Origin: Epiperipatus broadwayi
Lineage: Eukaryota; Onychophora; Udeonychophora; Euonychophora; Peripatidae
Assembly (NCBI GenBank): GCA_028023455.1
Contig: JAQFVV010006221.1
Span: 4,872,011 to 4,936,010, forward strand
DNA length: 64,000 bases
Direction: 5' to 3'
The position numbers and the translations under genes are program-made. Positions 1 to 10,817 of the stretch are shown here, in pieces; the first letter of the stretch is position 1; each line of letters opens with the position of its first letter. Under the pieces are notes generated by a model. The model saw only the letters and a list, made by a program, of their open reading frames with translations, searched no databases and had not been told where the DNA came from.

Positions 1-570
1 TACAGATTTTCAAAGTCTTTTTTCTTCTTGCAGCTTTTTTTGTATAAAATCAACGAAAAAAATATTAAATTCTCTTCTTACATTGCTCTTAAAAAAATTT
101 CTCACAGTTCTAATTACATCAATTCTTCCATACTTTTATTAGATCTAAATTAATCCTTTGACAAGAAACACCAATAATTTATTAGGTCTTAATATAACTT
201 AGCTGTAATTTAAATTAAATAATTTTAAATTTATACTGGACTACAATAAGCCTTTTCACTATTAGAATCAAAACAATTAAAAGAACACTAGAGAACAATT
301 TAAATCATAAATTATAGACACTCTATTATCTTATATTCCTCTTTCTAATAAACTTTATTTTTTTAATAATAATATTTATTAAAATAAATACATTCATTCA
401 TTTAAATACATGTCAAAATATATTTACACAAATATAAATATCATTTTTCTTCTACTAAGCTCTAATTGTGCTTCTCATTAACTATTCAAATTTTCAATCA
501 TCACTAATCTTTATAATCATTTCTTTCATTAATGTACAATGTATTTTCTTTACATTTACTTCCCTTTCAC
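1..570. other. AT-rich stretch without a recognised gene
   Basis: Plain AT-rich sequence with a pyrimidine-rich plus strand. I see no splice-framed coding segment, RNA gene or paired repeat. It lies downstream of the last DPY19-like exon found and could still belong to the gene's intron. Confidence 0.5.
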
Positions 571-915
571 CGATAACATTTTATTTTTATCACAAAACAC
601 TATACATACTTCTTATATTGCAATATATTTACCTCCTTTCCTTTAACAACTGTTTGATTCTTATTTTCCCAGATTGTTATGCTTTATTATGTATTGAATT
701 AAAAATACCATTTTATTTTCTTTCCCTGTTTCTTTCCTTTTACTTACGACTAACAATATTTTATTTTTATCATATAAATCAATATACATATTTCTTATAT
801 TTGCATTACATTTATCTCCTTTCATTTAACAACTGGGTGATTCTATTTTCTCAAAGTGTTATGCCTTTTTATGTACTGAATGTCAAGAATACCTTTTTCT
901 TTGCAATTTCTCTAT
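571..915 (+). repeat. Two-copy tandem duplication, period about 180 bp
   Basis: The string ATTTTATTTTTATCA recurs 180 bases apart (near 578 and 758). It is followed in both units by the same order of words: a TTCTTATAT tract, TTTAACAACTG, then TTATG. The duplication, not selection, explains the 149-codon open frame across 468-917: its conceptual protein repeats YIYLLSFNN in both halves and is otherwise low-complexity F/I/L/Y. I do not regard that frame as a gene. Confidence 0.7.
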
Positions 916-1822
916 GATCTACATTCTCCTTTCAGCCAAATATGCTCAATTTAATCAGTTCCTCTTCTTAATTTATTGGTAAACTATCTAAAAAATATCT
1001 TCAATTTAATAATCATCTCATCAAAAAACTAAAACGATTTTGTTCTTTTTCTCTTTTCATATTCTACTACCTTTTCATTGCTTCATTTACATTTTCTGTT
1101 AACAATTCCCACCAAATTTAGACCATGATCTAATTAATAATTATGTAGTTTTTGGTGCATAATAAATTTTTCTTTCAACTCATGAATGGCCCATTTTGTT
1201 TTTATTTCCATACCTACATTTTTTTTCTTTCTTTACAAAAAGCTACAATTAAATTTTAATAATCAATAAGAGAAAAATTATGGGGGCAAATGCTTTTCAA
1301 TATACAGATTTCTATATAGAGTCCTTAAACCAAAGTCATAACTCACACAATAATAAATAAAACTTGGATTAACAAATACTTTTATAAGCTCCATGATTTA
1401 AACAAAGCTATTAAATCTAAACATGTGCCAACAGTAGAGATAACCTCATTGATGAACTGAAGATTTCCTTATTTAATTAATCTATAATGTAAATATAATA
1501 TTTATTAATTGTAATTAGTTGAAAACCTTATATTAGTTTTTATAATTTATATATTAAAATATGAATCTTAGTATACAAATAGTTATATATTGCCAACCTG
1601 TGTATTTATTCTGATTATTGAATATGTACTGAGACAAACCACATAGGAAGAAAACAAATGTGAATTATAGAATTGGTGAAATAAACATCAATAATCTTGG
1701 ATATTCAGTGGCATCACATTTTCAAATGAAAATGGCCTGCGAAGAGAATTAATAATTAATTTTTTTTTAAAAAAAGTTGACATTAAAACTGAAAAAAAGA
1801 AAAATAATTATGTCATGAATAA
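916..1822. other. AT-rich spacer, nothing recognised
   Basis: No exon-like frame with splice signals, tRNA-like box or inverted repeat was found here. Homopolymer A/T runs dominate near 1755-1800. Confidence 0.5.
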
Positions 1823-1830
1823 CAACTTAT

Positions 1831-2672
1831 GGTAAACATTACCTTTAGTGGGCCGAAACATAGCGCTCTGGCAGAATAATTTCAAACTGCAATGCATAGT
1901 TCTCAGCAATACATATAATAAATTTCACAAAAATAGTGTCCTGAATAAAAATTCCTGCAGACAGAAAGAAAATAAAGCACTGCTGGTAACAAACTGCCAT
2001 TTTAGCTTATGTTTCGCATGTATCCATAGTTCTCTACATTTTGTGTATGGATATGTGTCATCTGGATCCATGAAGTTCTCCTGGTGCACAACAACAGAAT
2101 GCATATGTGTTATTGTATGCAGCCCATCCATCCATAATGATGTGGGTGCCTGGAAAAAGAAAAGCAGTGTCTGATGGATATACAATCATGACATAATCTG
2201 CATTGCCACCTGCACCTTCAGCATATCTTATCAGTGAACACTGTTCATCGCAGTGCTGACATAGGACATTATTCTTTAGCAGCCACCTCCTCACTAACTA
2301 CCTCATTGCCAATCCCGGAGTTCGAAGTTCCTCCATCAACTGCCATGAACGCTACGATTCTATGCAAATAGCTGGAAGATCTAACAATTCATTTACTGGC
2401 CCGATAAGTGTTACACGATTGTAGTTAGTTGTGAAGTAATGTGATTATCACACGAGTTTCCTGAATAGATTTCAAATACCAGATAGCATACATACAATTA
2501 TCCAACTTTACAATTACAGATATCGTCAAAGGACCAAGTTTACAATTATAGATATTGTCAAAGTGCTAACTTTACAACTACAAGAAAAAAAAAAAGTAAA
2601 AATTTGAAAAAAAAGTTTGAAATTATTCCATCAGAGCACATATGTTTTGACCCACTAAAGGTAATGTTTACC
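1831..2672 (-). mobile_element. Merlin-type (ISXO2-like) DNA transposon, defective
   Basis: The element is 842 bp and bounded by 32-bp terminal inverted repeats, 1831-1862 and 2641-2672, which start GGTAAACATTACCTTTAGTG and differ at about two positions. It is flanked by CAACTTAT (1823-1830) and CAATTTAT (2673-2680), an 8-bp target duplication with one mismatch. Merlin elements are known to make 8-9 bp duplications. The minus strand between the ends codes for pieces of the ISXO2-like DDE transposase in two frames, so the copy is non-functional. A 30-35 bp sequence near 2505-2575 is repeated two to three times inside the element. Confidence 0.85.
1925..2294 (-). pseudogene. Broken Merlin transposase
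   Basis: The frame beginning at 2294 reads a Cys-pair start (CQHC) and, after a gap relative to full-length proteins, PGTHIIMDGWAAYNN. This is the hallmark segment around one catalytic Asp of the ISXO2/Merlin DDE domain. A frameshift near 2110 then moves the match to the frame ending at 1925, which reads VVVHQENFMDPDDTYPYTK followed by RELWIHAKHKLK. That matches the family's HSENFVDP...HTQ-x-IE-x-LW block. The central part of the enzyme is missing. Read-through would need repair of a frameshift and a deletion, so this is a fossil. Confidence 0.82.
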
Positions 2673-2680
2673 CAATTTAT

Positions 2681-3187
2681 TTTTAAAAAAAATTGATAGT
2701 AAAAAACATCTAAGTCAGCTTTGCTTTCCTGGGATCATTTACCAACAATAAAGTCCAGCAATTAAAATATTAACTTCAAAATAACATGAGCCGAGTTAAG
2801 GACGTATCAGAATTGCTTAATTTGATACATTTTCTATCGCTGTCTTTCATAAATTGGATATTGAAGAAAAAGAATTTAACAAGTACTAATGTTTTTGAAT
2901 TATGAGTTTATGAAATCATTTGAGAATCCTATCGTATGAAAAAAATAAAAATAAATGAATATTAGATTAGATCTAAGCCCGAATTTTCATTTGAAGCACA
3001 GATGATCAGGATGAAACCCTTATTTTGATCATATTATAAAGTGATTTAACTCATTAGAGAAGTGTATAATAAAGGCTGATAGTGAAAAAAAAAAGAGAAA
3101 GGTATATTCTATCATTAAAGTAATAAATGTGGCATATTAGGTGGTGGATCATTCTGAAGAACTGTCATTCATTTGATTGTCAAAATC
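2681..3187. other. AT-rich spacer
   Basis: No coding or structured feature recognised between the Merlin element and the SINE target duplication. Confidence 0.5.
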
Positions 3188-3203
3188 AACTTTGTCAGCA
3201 ATT

Positions 3204-3308
3204 GTCTTGCATTGGTGGTCGAGAGGTCAGCGCGACTGCCTTGCACTTGCAGGCAGTTGCCCGGGTTGCGGGTTCGCGTCCCGGCCGATGCCATGACATT
3301 AAAAAAAA
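3204..3308 (+). mobile_element. Very short tRNA-derived SINE / tRNA retropseudogene
   Basis: A 105-bp insertion ends in an A tract and is flanked by AACTTTGTCAGCAATT (3188-3203) and AACTTTATCAGCAATT (3309-3324), a 16-bp duplication with one mismatch. That is the sign of LINE-style target-primed insertion. Its body folds as a tRNA: acceptor strands GCATTGG (3209-3215) and CCGATGC (3285-3291) pair over 7 bp. An A-box-like TGGTCGAGAGGTCAGC and a B box GGTTCGCGTCC are in the right places. The anticodon arm fits TTGCACT, nominally GCA (Cys), but with a mismatch. Whether this is a two-part SINE or simply a retroposed tRNA is open, because only about 10 bases separate tRNA and A tail. Confidence 0.8.
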
Positions 3309-3324
3309 AACTTTATCAGCAATT

Positions 3325-4526
3325 AATAACTTAATTCTACAGATCATGGTGATTAAAAACCATGCATTCTTCACACTATTTCTAAATCTAATTTGAATGA
3401 AGACATAATCTGAAATTTATTAACTGATGTTTTCCAAATATAAATTATCGTCTCATATAACATTTTTAACCCTCAGACATTTCCTAAAATCAAGCTTTTG
3501 CCTTTACTCTTCTCTAATTTTAAAACCCTTCATCCATTATACAACAATTAATTTATTCTTTCTCAATTAATTTAAATAATAAGAAAATTTTCATTATTAA
3601 ATGAAATAAGCTATATGCAACTATAACAAAATATTACGTAAATAGAGAAAGCAAACAATATTAAATGTATAACCTTAATGCATTTTCTGTACAAAGCATC
3701 TTTTTTAAAAGTGTATATTTTACTGCTAAACATACCCTAGGAAATAAATGCTTTTAACGATAATGTGCACGTACCAAAACTCACTCAACTAAATAATATT
3801 ATATGTCATGTTTATTAAGATTGCATTATTAAGAAACCATATTTCTCAATTTCCTTTCCCGTCATTATGGTTTCTGCAAACCATCTTTATTTTTTAAGAG
3901 TCTAAAATGTGATTAAATATCTTTTCATATTATAAAAATACAGATGATAGTGTAAGATCATTTTTGGTTTTATTATAAAGGTATATATATATTAATTTAT
4001 TCTTACATGAATGTCAGTCTTTGATTCATCATAATAAACACAGGAGAGGGGGGAGGGGTTGCACTTAGTTATTTAAATAATCCATAAAAGTTCTTTGGGA
4101 TCAGTTTATCCTAAATTTATTATTAATTAAATGATTCAATGTTCGCTATGAACATAAGCTCACATTATAGTCCTTTTCATATAAATTCTTCATTCTTGTT
4201 GAAATTGAACATATATATGGCATGGTCATCCAAAGTTTAATTTTCTAAAATGTATTTCTATTTAATTTTAACTTTTTATTAAATCTTTTCATATAAATGT
4301 ATACTTGTTCTATGTGCTATCAATCCTTTAATATTGCACAAATTTTGATTTTAGTGTAAAAATGCTTTGAGTCATGAATATTTACAATCTGATGTGTTAA
4401 TGACTTAAGATTGATATTAACTCATAATAATAGACTGCGGAAATAATATAAGCTTATAATCTAGTCAGTTAAATCCAGATATTTAATGCATTTCTGATTT
4501 TCAGGCTCTATTGACAATTTTAAATA
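3325..4526. other. AT-rich intronic-type sequence
   Basis: No coding segment or paired repeat recognised. Only short TA runs and homopolymers are present. Confidence 0.5.
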
Positions 4527-4539
4527 TAGATCTTATTTA

Positions 4540-4859
4540 TAAATAAGGCAAAACTCTCCATACAGTAGTGCCACCCTGTGCCAAACAGAGTAATCAATGG
4601 ATGCTTAGAAGGCTTGTGCATAAAATCCCTATCTAATGCCTATTCATCCAATATCCCCAGACTAGTTTCTGGCTTGTAGTTTTCATCAGTGGGGATATTG
4701 GATGAGTAGGCACTAGATAAGGATTTTATGCACAAGCCTTCTGGTATCCATTGATTACTCTGGTTGGCACAGGGTGGCACTACTGTATGGAGAGTTTTGC
4801 CTTGTTTATAAACAATTATGTGCTAGTATGAGATGGTGATCATGTGATGCTTAATGGTT
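4540..4859 (+). mobile_element. Foldback retroposon family A, copy 1
   Basis: A long palindrome starts GGCAAAACTCTCCATACAG and closes with the complementary CTGTATGGAGAGTTTTGCC (ends near 4801). It is followed by a non-palindromic tail that contains GTGATCATGTGATG. The whole is flanked by TAGATCTTATTTA at 4527-4539 and 4860-4872, a perfect 13-bp target duplication. The loop of the palindrome carries a hammerhead-like core on the minus strand (see 4648-4701). No protein is encoded. The duplication length and the asymmetric tail argue against a classic cut-and-paste MITE. Confidence 0.82.
4648..4701 (-). ncRNA. Hammerhead-like core in family A copy 1
   Basis: The minus strand reads CCAATATCCCCA, CTGATGA, a 13-base stem-II region, GAAA, CTAGT, C, then TGGGGATATTGG. 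The order is that of a hammerhead: perfect 12-bp stem I, CUGANGA box, stem II, GAAA, tiny stem III (AC/GT) and a UC cleavage-type step. Stem II is decayed in this copy. In sister copies it is GGC-CACAA-GCC with an A-A mismatch at the first position, weaker than a canonical hammerhead. Activity is therefore doubtful, but the arrangement is hard to ignore. Confidence 0.5.
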
Positions 4860-4872
4860 TAGATCTTATTTA

Positions 4873-5842
4873 CTTTCCCCAACATAACTGAAATAATTTC
4901 CAATGGACAGCAAATAAAACATGATTATATATATCAAATGTATGATGATATTTTTTCTTCAATATTGTTCAATGTTAAACTGCAAACTATGCCACTTATT
5001 GCAATTTCTATTTGCCAAGATTGCTCCAATCCTATAACATAAAACACCACATAATACAATAATATACTGATTTTTTTCAATTCAGAATATCATTAATAAA
5101 ATTTTTCTTCCTCTTATGTTTTTAACTAGTATTTCATAAAATGATTTTAATGACTCAACAATGGCCAACATATCTGTATACAAACACTTTATTAAAATCT
5201 AAAAATGTCATTCTAAAGTTATCTTAAATTTGAAACTGTTCTTTAAAAAACTAACACATTCAAATGATTTGATAGCAAATTTTCCAAATCGTAATTCATC
5301 TTGAAACCCACTTTGAAACATTTTTTGCAGCCTCTTCATAATATGATCTCTAAAGTCAATCATTAATCTCAAAGGATAATTTGCTTTAAAGAACTAAAAT
5401 TTTGCAAAAATATGAGCTGATATTGCTGTTAATGGAAATATCCTTAAATATGTTTCTCTCAGGAAGCTTTTTTTTTTTTTCATATTTTCTCGTATTTTAT
5501 TAACAAACTTAATTGATTTGGGATCCAATCATCAACTTTGGCCAATTTCAATTTATTTGTTCATGCACTTTAATGTAATACATATTTTGATGAAACAGCA
5601 TAAATCTATAGTTATCTTCTTGTAGGCAAATTTTTTTTTCTGAACCCTTAAAATGATTTATTTCCAATTTGTATTGCCATATTGTTAGGCACTACTTATA
5701 AAACATAACAGTACTCAGTTTTGGAACATGTACAGTTAAAGTCAGAAGTGTTTATTTCATATCATATATTTAGCAATATAAATTTTACCTTTGAAAAGGG
5801 TGCTATGATCTGATAAGTTACCCATATTTAATATTGCTTATG
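4873..5842. other. AT-rich spacer between two family A copies
   Basis: A minus-strand open stretch around 5220-5400 (about 60 codons) lacks recognisable similarity. I see nothing else. Confidence 0.45.
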
Positions 5843-5857
5843 TATTCTCTGTTTAAG

Positions 5858-6189
5858 CAGGCAAAACTCTGCATACAGTAGTGCCACCCTGTGCCAACTA
5901 GAGTAATCAAAGGATGCCAAAAGGCTTGTGCAAAAAATCCCCATCTAATGCCTACTCATCCAATATCTGCACATAGATCTTAGGATCCTAAGATCTAGAT
6001 GTTCCTCACTGATGAAGGCCACAAGTCAGAAACTAGTTTGGAGATATTAGATGAGTAGGCACTAGATGGGGATTTTATGCACAAGCCTTCTGGCATCCAT
6101 TGATTACTCTGGTTGGCACAGGGTGGCACTACTGTATGGAGAGTTATGTGCTAGCATAAGAGATAGTGATCATGTGATGTTTAGTGGAT
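5858..6189 (+). mobile_element. Foldback retroposon family A, copy 2
   Basis: Same termini as copy 1: GGCAAAACTCTGCATACAG on the left; on the right, CTGTATGGAGAG followed directly by the tail GTGATCATGTGATGTTTAG. It is flanked by TATTCTCTGTTTAAG at 5843-5857 and 6190-6204, a perfect 15-bp target duplication. The right arm lacks the TTTTGCCTG step present in copies 1 and 5, a small deletion at the arm-tail junction. The central part includes a short palindrome around AGATCTTAGGATCC, also seen in part in copies 3 and 5. Confidence 0.85.
6005..6055 (+). ncRNA. Hammerhead-like core in family A copy 2
   Basis: On the plus strand CTGATGA is at 6009-6015, followed by AGGC-CACAA-GTCA, GAAA at 6029-6032, then CTAGT and T. 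The cleavage-position base is T instead of the C seen in the sister copies. The upstream strand of stem I is interrupted by extra sequence, so this copy is probably a decayed ribozyme relic. Confidence 0.4.
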
Positions 6190-6204
6190 TATTCTCTGTT
6201 TAAG

Positions 6205-7088
6205 TAGCACTTCATATGTAAGTTCAAGTCTTCTTTGTATAAATGAAAATTTGAATAACCATAAGATCTCTAGAAACAACTTTTTGGTTTAATCATCATC
6301 ATTTTATTTATTAAAAAATTCTTACATAAATTGTTTTACTTTGTTCTCAGTTGTAAAACTATATACCATAGTTTATTCTCAATAAAAATTTTCACTTACT
6401 ATTATTTTCTCTATTTTTTTTACAATTATTATAACTAATCTTTTTCTTTTCATTTATAAAATTATATTCTCAAATTTTTTCCATGTCTATTTTAAATTTT
6501 CTGTAGAAATATACGTATCTCTGATATTTTAATATTTGATTTAATCATGGATATAATATTCCATTTATGCAGGACCCCCTCCTTTGAAATGTTTTTTATA
6601 CTTTCTTTTATCAAATTTTTATACATCTTTATAATAGTATTAAAAACATTGTGAAATCAATTGACTTCAATGTCTTCAAATTCACTAGAGTATTTGTAAT
6701 TTGTCAGAAAGTATTCAAAACCTTTTTTTAAAAAATAAACTAGTACAACTTCAAAATTATTCATGCTTTAATAATAAAAAGCATTAAATAACTAAACCAA
6801 ATTTAATATATAATAAAAGTCTACACATGCATATATATATATAATTAATAAAACAAGTCATAAATTCCGTAATTTGCTTTTAAGCTTGCATTTAAATGAT
6901 CACTAGTTGGAGCTTACCAATAGCTCTAATCAAGCTTTATTTTATAAGTGCCGAAAGAAAAAGAATTCAAAATCTCTATCGGAAAGTCCCTATCTCAAAA
7001 CAATTGGTTTTGAGCTTATAGCTCATGTCAGTGGAGTGCTGGGACTCCAGAAACTAGATCTAAAATACTAACTTAAATGTTTTCTTGC
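6205..7088. other. Intronic AT-rich sequence below the last exon found
   Basis: The next DPY19 exon should start with a base completing AG-N and encode an RTK-like block. I searched this stretch and the rest down to position 1 on the minus strand without finding it. Confidence 0.5.
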
Positions 7089-7188
7089 CTTAAATCTGCA
7101 TTTTCATAATGAGGATGATTAACCACTGCTCTTCCAGTAGATAGCTTCAAATTCGCCATTGTTGGCATTGCTCCAGCAAAGACAGCAT
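7089..7188 (-). CDS. DPY19-like C-mannosyltransferase, exon with AVFAGAMPTM motif
   Basis: The exon begins after the acceptor TTTTCTTTAG and encodes AVFAGAMPTMANLKLST, then GRAVVNHPHYENADLR. This is one of the most conserved lumenal blocks of DPY19 family proteins (vertebrate DPY19L1 reads very similarly with MPTMASVKLS and NHPHYED). The incoming phase is 1, which fits the exon at 11401-11575; the junction codon is AAT (Asn). The exon ends at AAG followed by GCAAGA. No GT is available at the conserved border after LeuArg, so this is best read as a GC-AG intron. The family attaches mannose from dolichyl-phosphate-mannose to tryptophan in WxxW motifs, in the ER. Function is inferred from homology. 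Which paralogue (L1-4) it equals is uncertain, but the motif looks L1/L2-like. Confidence 0.92.
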
Positions 7189-8799
7189 CTAAAGAAAATT
7201 AAAATGCCACAATTTAAAATTAAGTATTAAAAATTAATGATATTACAAATAAATATTTATTTATTCATTTATTTTTTTAAAAAAAAACAGGTATTATTAT
7301 TACAAAGAATTAAAATAACCCCTACTAAATCAGCAAAAGTTATTCAGATACTGGAAATAATAGAGATTTCAGGAACTGTGAATGGCATTGAAGACTTTTT
7401 CCAGTGGTTTTTGAGTCGTAATGTTATCAAAATTGTAATGAGATTTTACTTTGCAATATATGTAATATACCTTAAAAATATCTGATCATAAAAAAACTCA
7501 ATTATTATTTTTAATCAAGTGGTAAGACATTTAGAATAAAAATATTGAGGCATGCTATTTAAAAATTAAGATTAGAGAGATTATTGAAAATCTTCACTTC
7601 TTTCGGATATCATATTTTCTAAGAATATGAACTCAAGTAAAAAAATATATACAATGGCAATTCATTTTTGTCAATGAAATTCATATCTTGCGACTCTACG
7701 GAGAATTTGATGAGTGCAGATTTTTTTCAAAAACTTACAGCACCAAACAACTAAACTGTCATTCATGTTTTTTTTAAAAATGTCCTTCCTTTTGTCCAGT
7801 TACAGTCAGTATATGCTGACATATATATATATGTTTTTGCATAAAGACATATACATATATATTTAAAAATAAACTACTTTTCCAAATAACTTTAAACAAT
7901 CCAGCCAATAAATTTGTTTCTTAAATCAAGCTTTCAAATTACCATATAATGTAAAAATTAAACTTTCCCCTAAGAAAATTGTTAATTTAAAATACAGGCT
8001 CAGAATCAATTAGCCTGGGATCACTAGGTCAAGTTTTTACTTTATACAGTAATTTGAAAGTCTGGTTAACTGGTAAATTTATTGACTGGATTGTTTAGCT
8101 ATTTGGAGGAGTGGTTTACTTACTTAAAATCCAGTTTAGCAGTATGTATATTTAATATTTGGAAACATATGTGTAAAAAAATTTTTTTTACCTCATTTAC
8201 ACAAATATATTTATCTACATATTCATATACAATATATAGATATAATATGCTACATATATAAAGATAGTAACAAATACTATTAAACAAATATTGTATCTTG
8301 TAGGTGAAAAAATGACAAAAAAATATTCCATCAAATTAAGCTTGAAATGAGAAAAATTATAATGAAACTGTCTTATTTTGAATATATTATAAAATTTAAT
8401 TTATTGGAAAATGTTATTACAGCATTCAAAAATAAAAGGGAAATATGATAATTGACTGGAAATGTTATGTTGCATTCAAAAACGAAAGAGAAATATATTG
8501 ACAGGAAAATGAGCAAAACTTAATTATCACAATTGCAAATAACAATGCTGCAGCCTGAAGATCCAAAAAAAATATTTTTTAAAAAAAAAAAGTAATACAA
8601 CTTGATTACGTCTAATATTTCAAATTATAGATATATCAATTTATAAATAAATAATCAATCAAACAAATTATATTGGATATTTGACCATCATAGTGAATAT
8701 CAATTTAGTATTCAAGAAAGCAGTTTTATGACTCCAAAGAATCTCGTCAATGTAGATTGATAAAACACCATTATTTTTAAACATTGTCAATGCATTGCA
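7189..8799. other. Intron sequence with a short dispersed repeat
   Basis: Segment 7288-7370 resembles 9437-9510: both contain GAATTAAAATAACC, then AGCAAAAG and ATTCAGA in the same order. The second copy sits inside RTE-derived DNA, so this may be a LINE scrap. The rest is AT-rich with several TATATA runs, and no exon is recognised. Confidence 0.45.
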
Positions 8800-10460
8800 T
8801 GAATGCCTTTTCAATTCAGCTTTTCCACTCTATAATCTCTCTTATCAACATCATTTCAGCATACTCCCTTACTACATATATTTATCTCGCATATCGTTTC
8901 TTTCATATAATACTAAATCATCCATGCACGTTACTACTGTTACACATATCGTTAGTGTTACATACCATTTTTTTCTAGGTTTTTACAATCTTTTTATATC
9001 CAATTTAAAATTCTTCTAGAAAAATATCCATTTCAAATCCATTTCTTTCAATGATGTCAGTTGATGCCCGTTTAATTTCCCCCACAAGTCTTTCACTTTA
9101 ATCTATTCTTGTCAGACACAACATATATCTCTTCATACTTTAGTGTATTACCTGAATTCTTTGTAATGCTCTTGATAAAATAAAATTTCAAATCCATAAA
9201 CTGCACTTGTAAACAACCTTCCTTTTTAAGCACATAACTTTAATTGTTTTATCATTTATTGTAATTCTATTTTTTTGCTTTTATATGATAATTCTTCTAA
9301 TACTTTTTGAAGCTCTGAAGCACTATTTAAACAATCATATAATTTAAAAAATTTAAATAACTTAAGTAACCTCTCTTTGTTTTTACTTCTTTAACTTTGT
9401 TTTAATTCATTAAGTGATTATTACAAAACTGCTAAAAAAAATATTATTTTTACGAAGAATTAAAATAACCATCAAACAGCAAAAGATAAGCTATTCAGAA
9501 ACTTGACAATACTGTTATTTAATCAGTGAAATAATAATTGTGGCTGCATTATGAAATCATTCTGCTATATACTCTTTATAATCTACAAAACCCAAAGCAA
9601 AGTGGCAATTCATAACTGCTTTTATGTTTTTGTTGAATTGATTGCAAAATTCTCAGCCAATGAGTTGCAATTATCTTAATAAAGATCTTGCATAGAACTG
9701 ACAGAAGACCGAATGATCTGTAATTTCTAACACTTTTCATTTTACTTAAATATCAACATTACTATCGCATTCTTTTAATTATCTGATATATATATCTTTA
9801 TCATTTAAACACTACTTATTTAGCTTTGCCAGAAATTTCCCTACTTTATTTAATTCATTTAAAATATCTATAATAATTAATCACTTAATGAAGATTTTCC
9901 ACTTTTTATAGATTTAATTTCATGCTTGGAATTTCAAAAGTCTAGTGTCATGGTTCTGGGAATTAAAGCATTTATCTTCACTCCAGAGCTTATATTGATT
10001 TCGTAATCTTTATTACTGTATAGTTCTTTATAGTATTCTTCCAAATATTTCATGATGCTGGTTCCTTTTTTAGTCTTTCTATTGCCAAAATAATTTTCCT
10101 ACTAATAACAAAATATTATATACTTTTGAGACGTTTATTCTCTTATACACTTTTCCTCGCCATTTCGGTTAAATTTTCTTACGTCAACATTAGCTCTTTT
10201 CTGTATCATTGTACAGATATCCAGATATTCAATCCTTTTAAATGGGTCACTTTAAAATACTTTCATATTTCTTCATGCAATACCTTTCTCTTATTAAAGG
10301 TATCAGTTAATTTTGTAGCAGTTATTAAAAGTATCAGTTATCTTCTTATTGATTCATTCTAGTCCGAGTCATCTTCAAATTCTGTTATCATTTTAAAACG
10401 ATTTTCAAATTCTAGTTTAAATTCATTGGAGTATTTCTGAAGATAAGCTTTTATCTACCT
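8800..10460 (-). pseudogene. Ruined RTE-type LINE (reverse transcriptase), copy 1
   Basis: Minus-strand translation, with many stops and shifts, gives consecutive blocks of an RTE-clade polyprotein. They are EEYYKELYSNKDYEI and an IKSIKSGKSS block (about 9870-10060), then KNAIVMLIF and RNYRSFGLLSVLCKIFIKII (about 9660-9780). ELPLCFGF follows near 9590-9620, and a SASELQ-like block near 9300. The block order matches the better preserved copy at 54955-56329. The endonuclease part and a clean 3' end are not visible. It is an intronic fossil of the DPY19-like gene. Confidence 0.7.
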
Positions 10461-10817
10461 TTTCATCAGAATACTTTTGAAAGATTAGGAATATCAACTG
10501 TTAATAATGTCCTTTTAATAAGTTTTTATTTCTCTAGCATTACATTAGCATATATCTTACATCTCACAAATCAATGACAAACTTCTCATGTTGTCCGAAT
10601 TAATAAAGCATTATAGGTTTGAAATATATGTATATATATATATTTTTTTTTTAAATAAAAAGTCAAAATTATAATCCAATTCTATTATATCTTTATTTGA
10701 AAGTTTTCATATCTATTTCAGTTTTAGTTTTTCTCCGAAAAAAATAAATCATAAAATTCTTTTTTCTAAAAAATCAATACTAGTCATATTGTGAATACCA
10801 AACTTTAAGATGTAATT

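Noticed and set aside
468-917. 149-codon open frame
   Set aside because: Explained by a two-copy tandem duplication of low-complexity sequence; no motif and no splice or promoter support.
1-7080. Expected next DPY19 exon (RTK...VYS block)
   Set aside because: No minus-strand segment with the right phase, acceptor and residues was found; probably beyond the window.
10436-10470. CTGAAGA and TCATCAG strings near each other
   Set aside because: No GAAA at the required spacing on either strand, so not a hammerhead.
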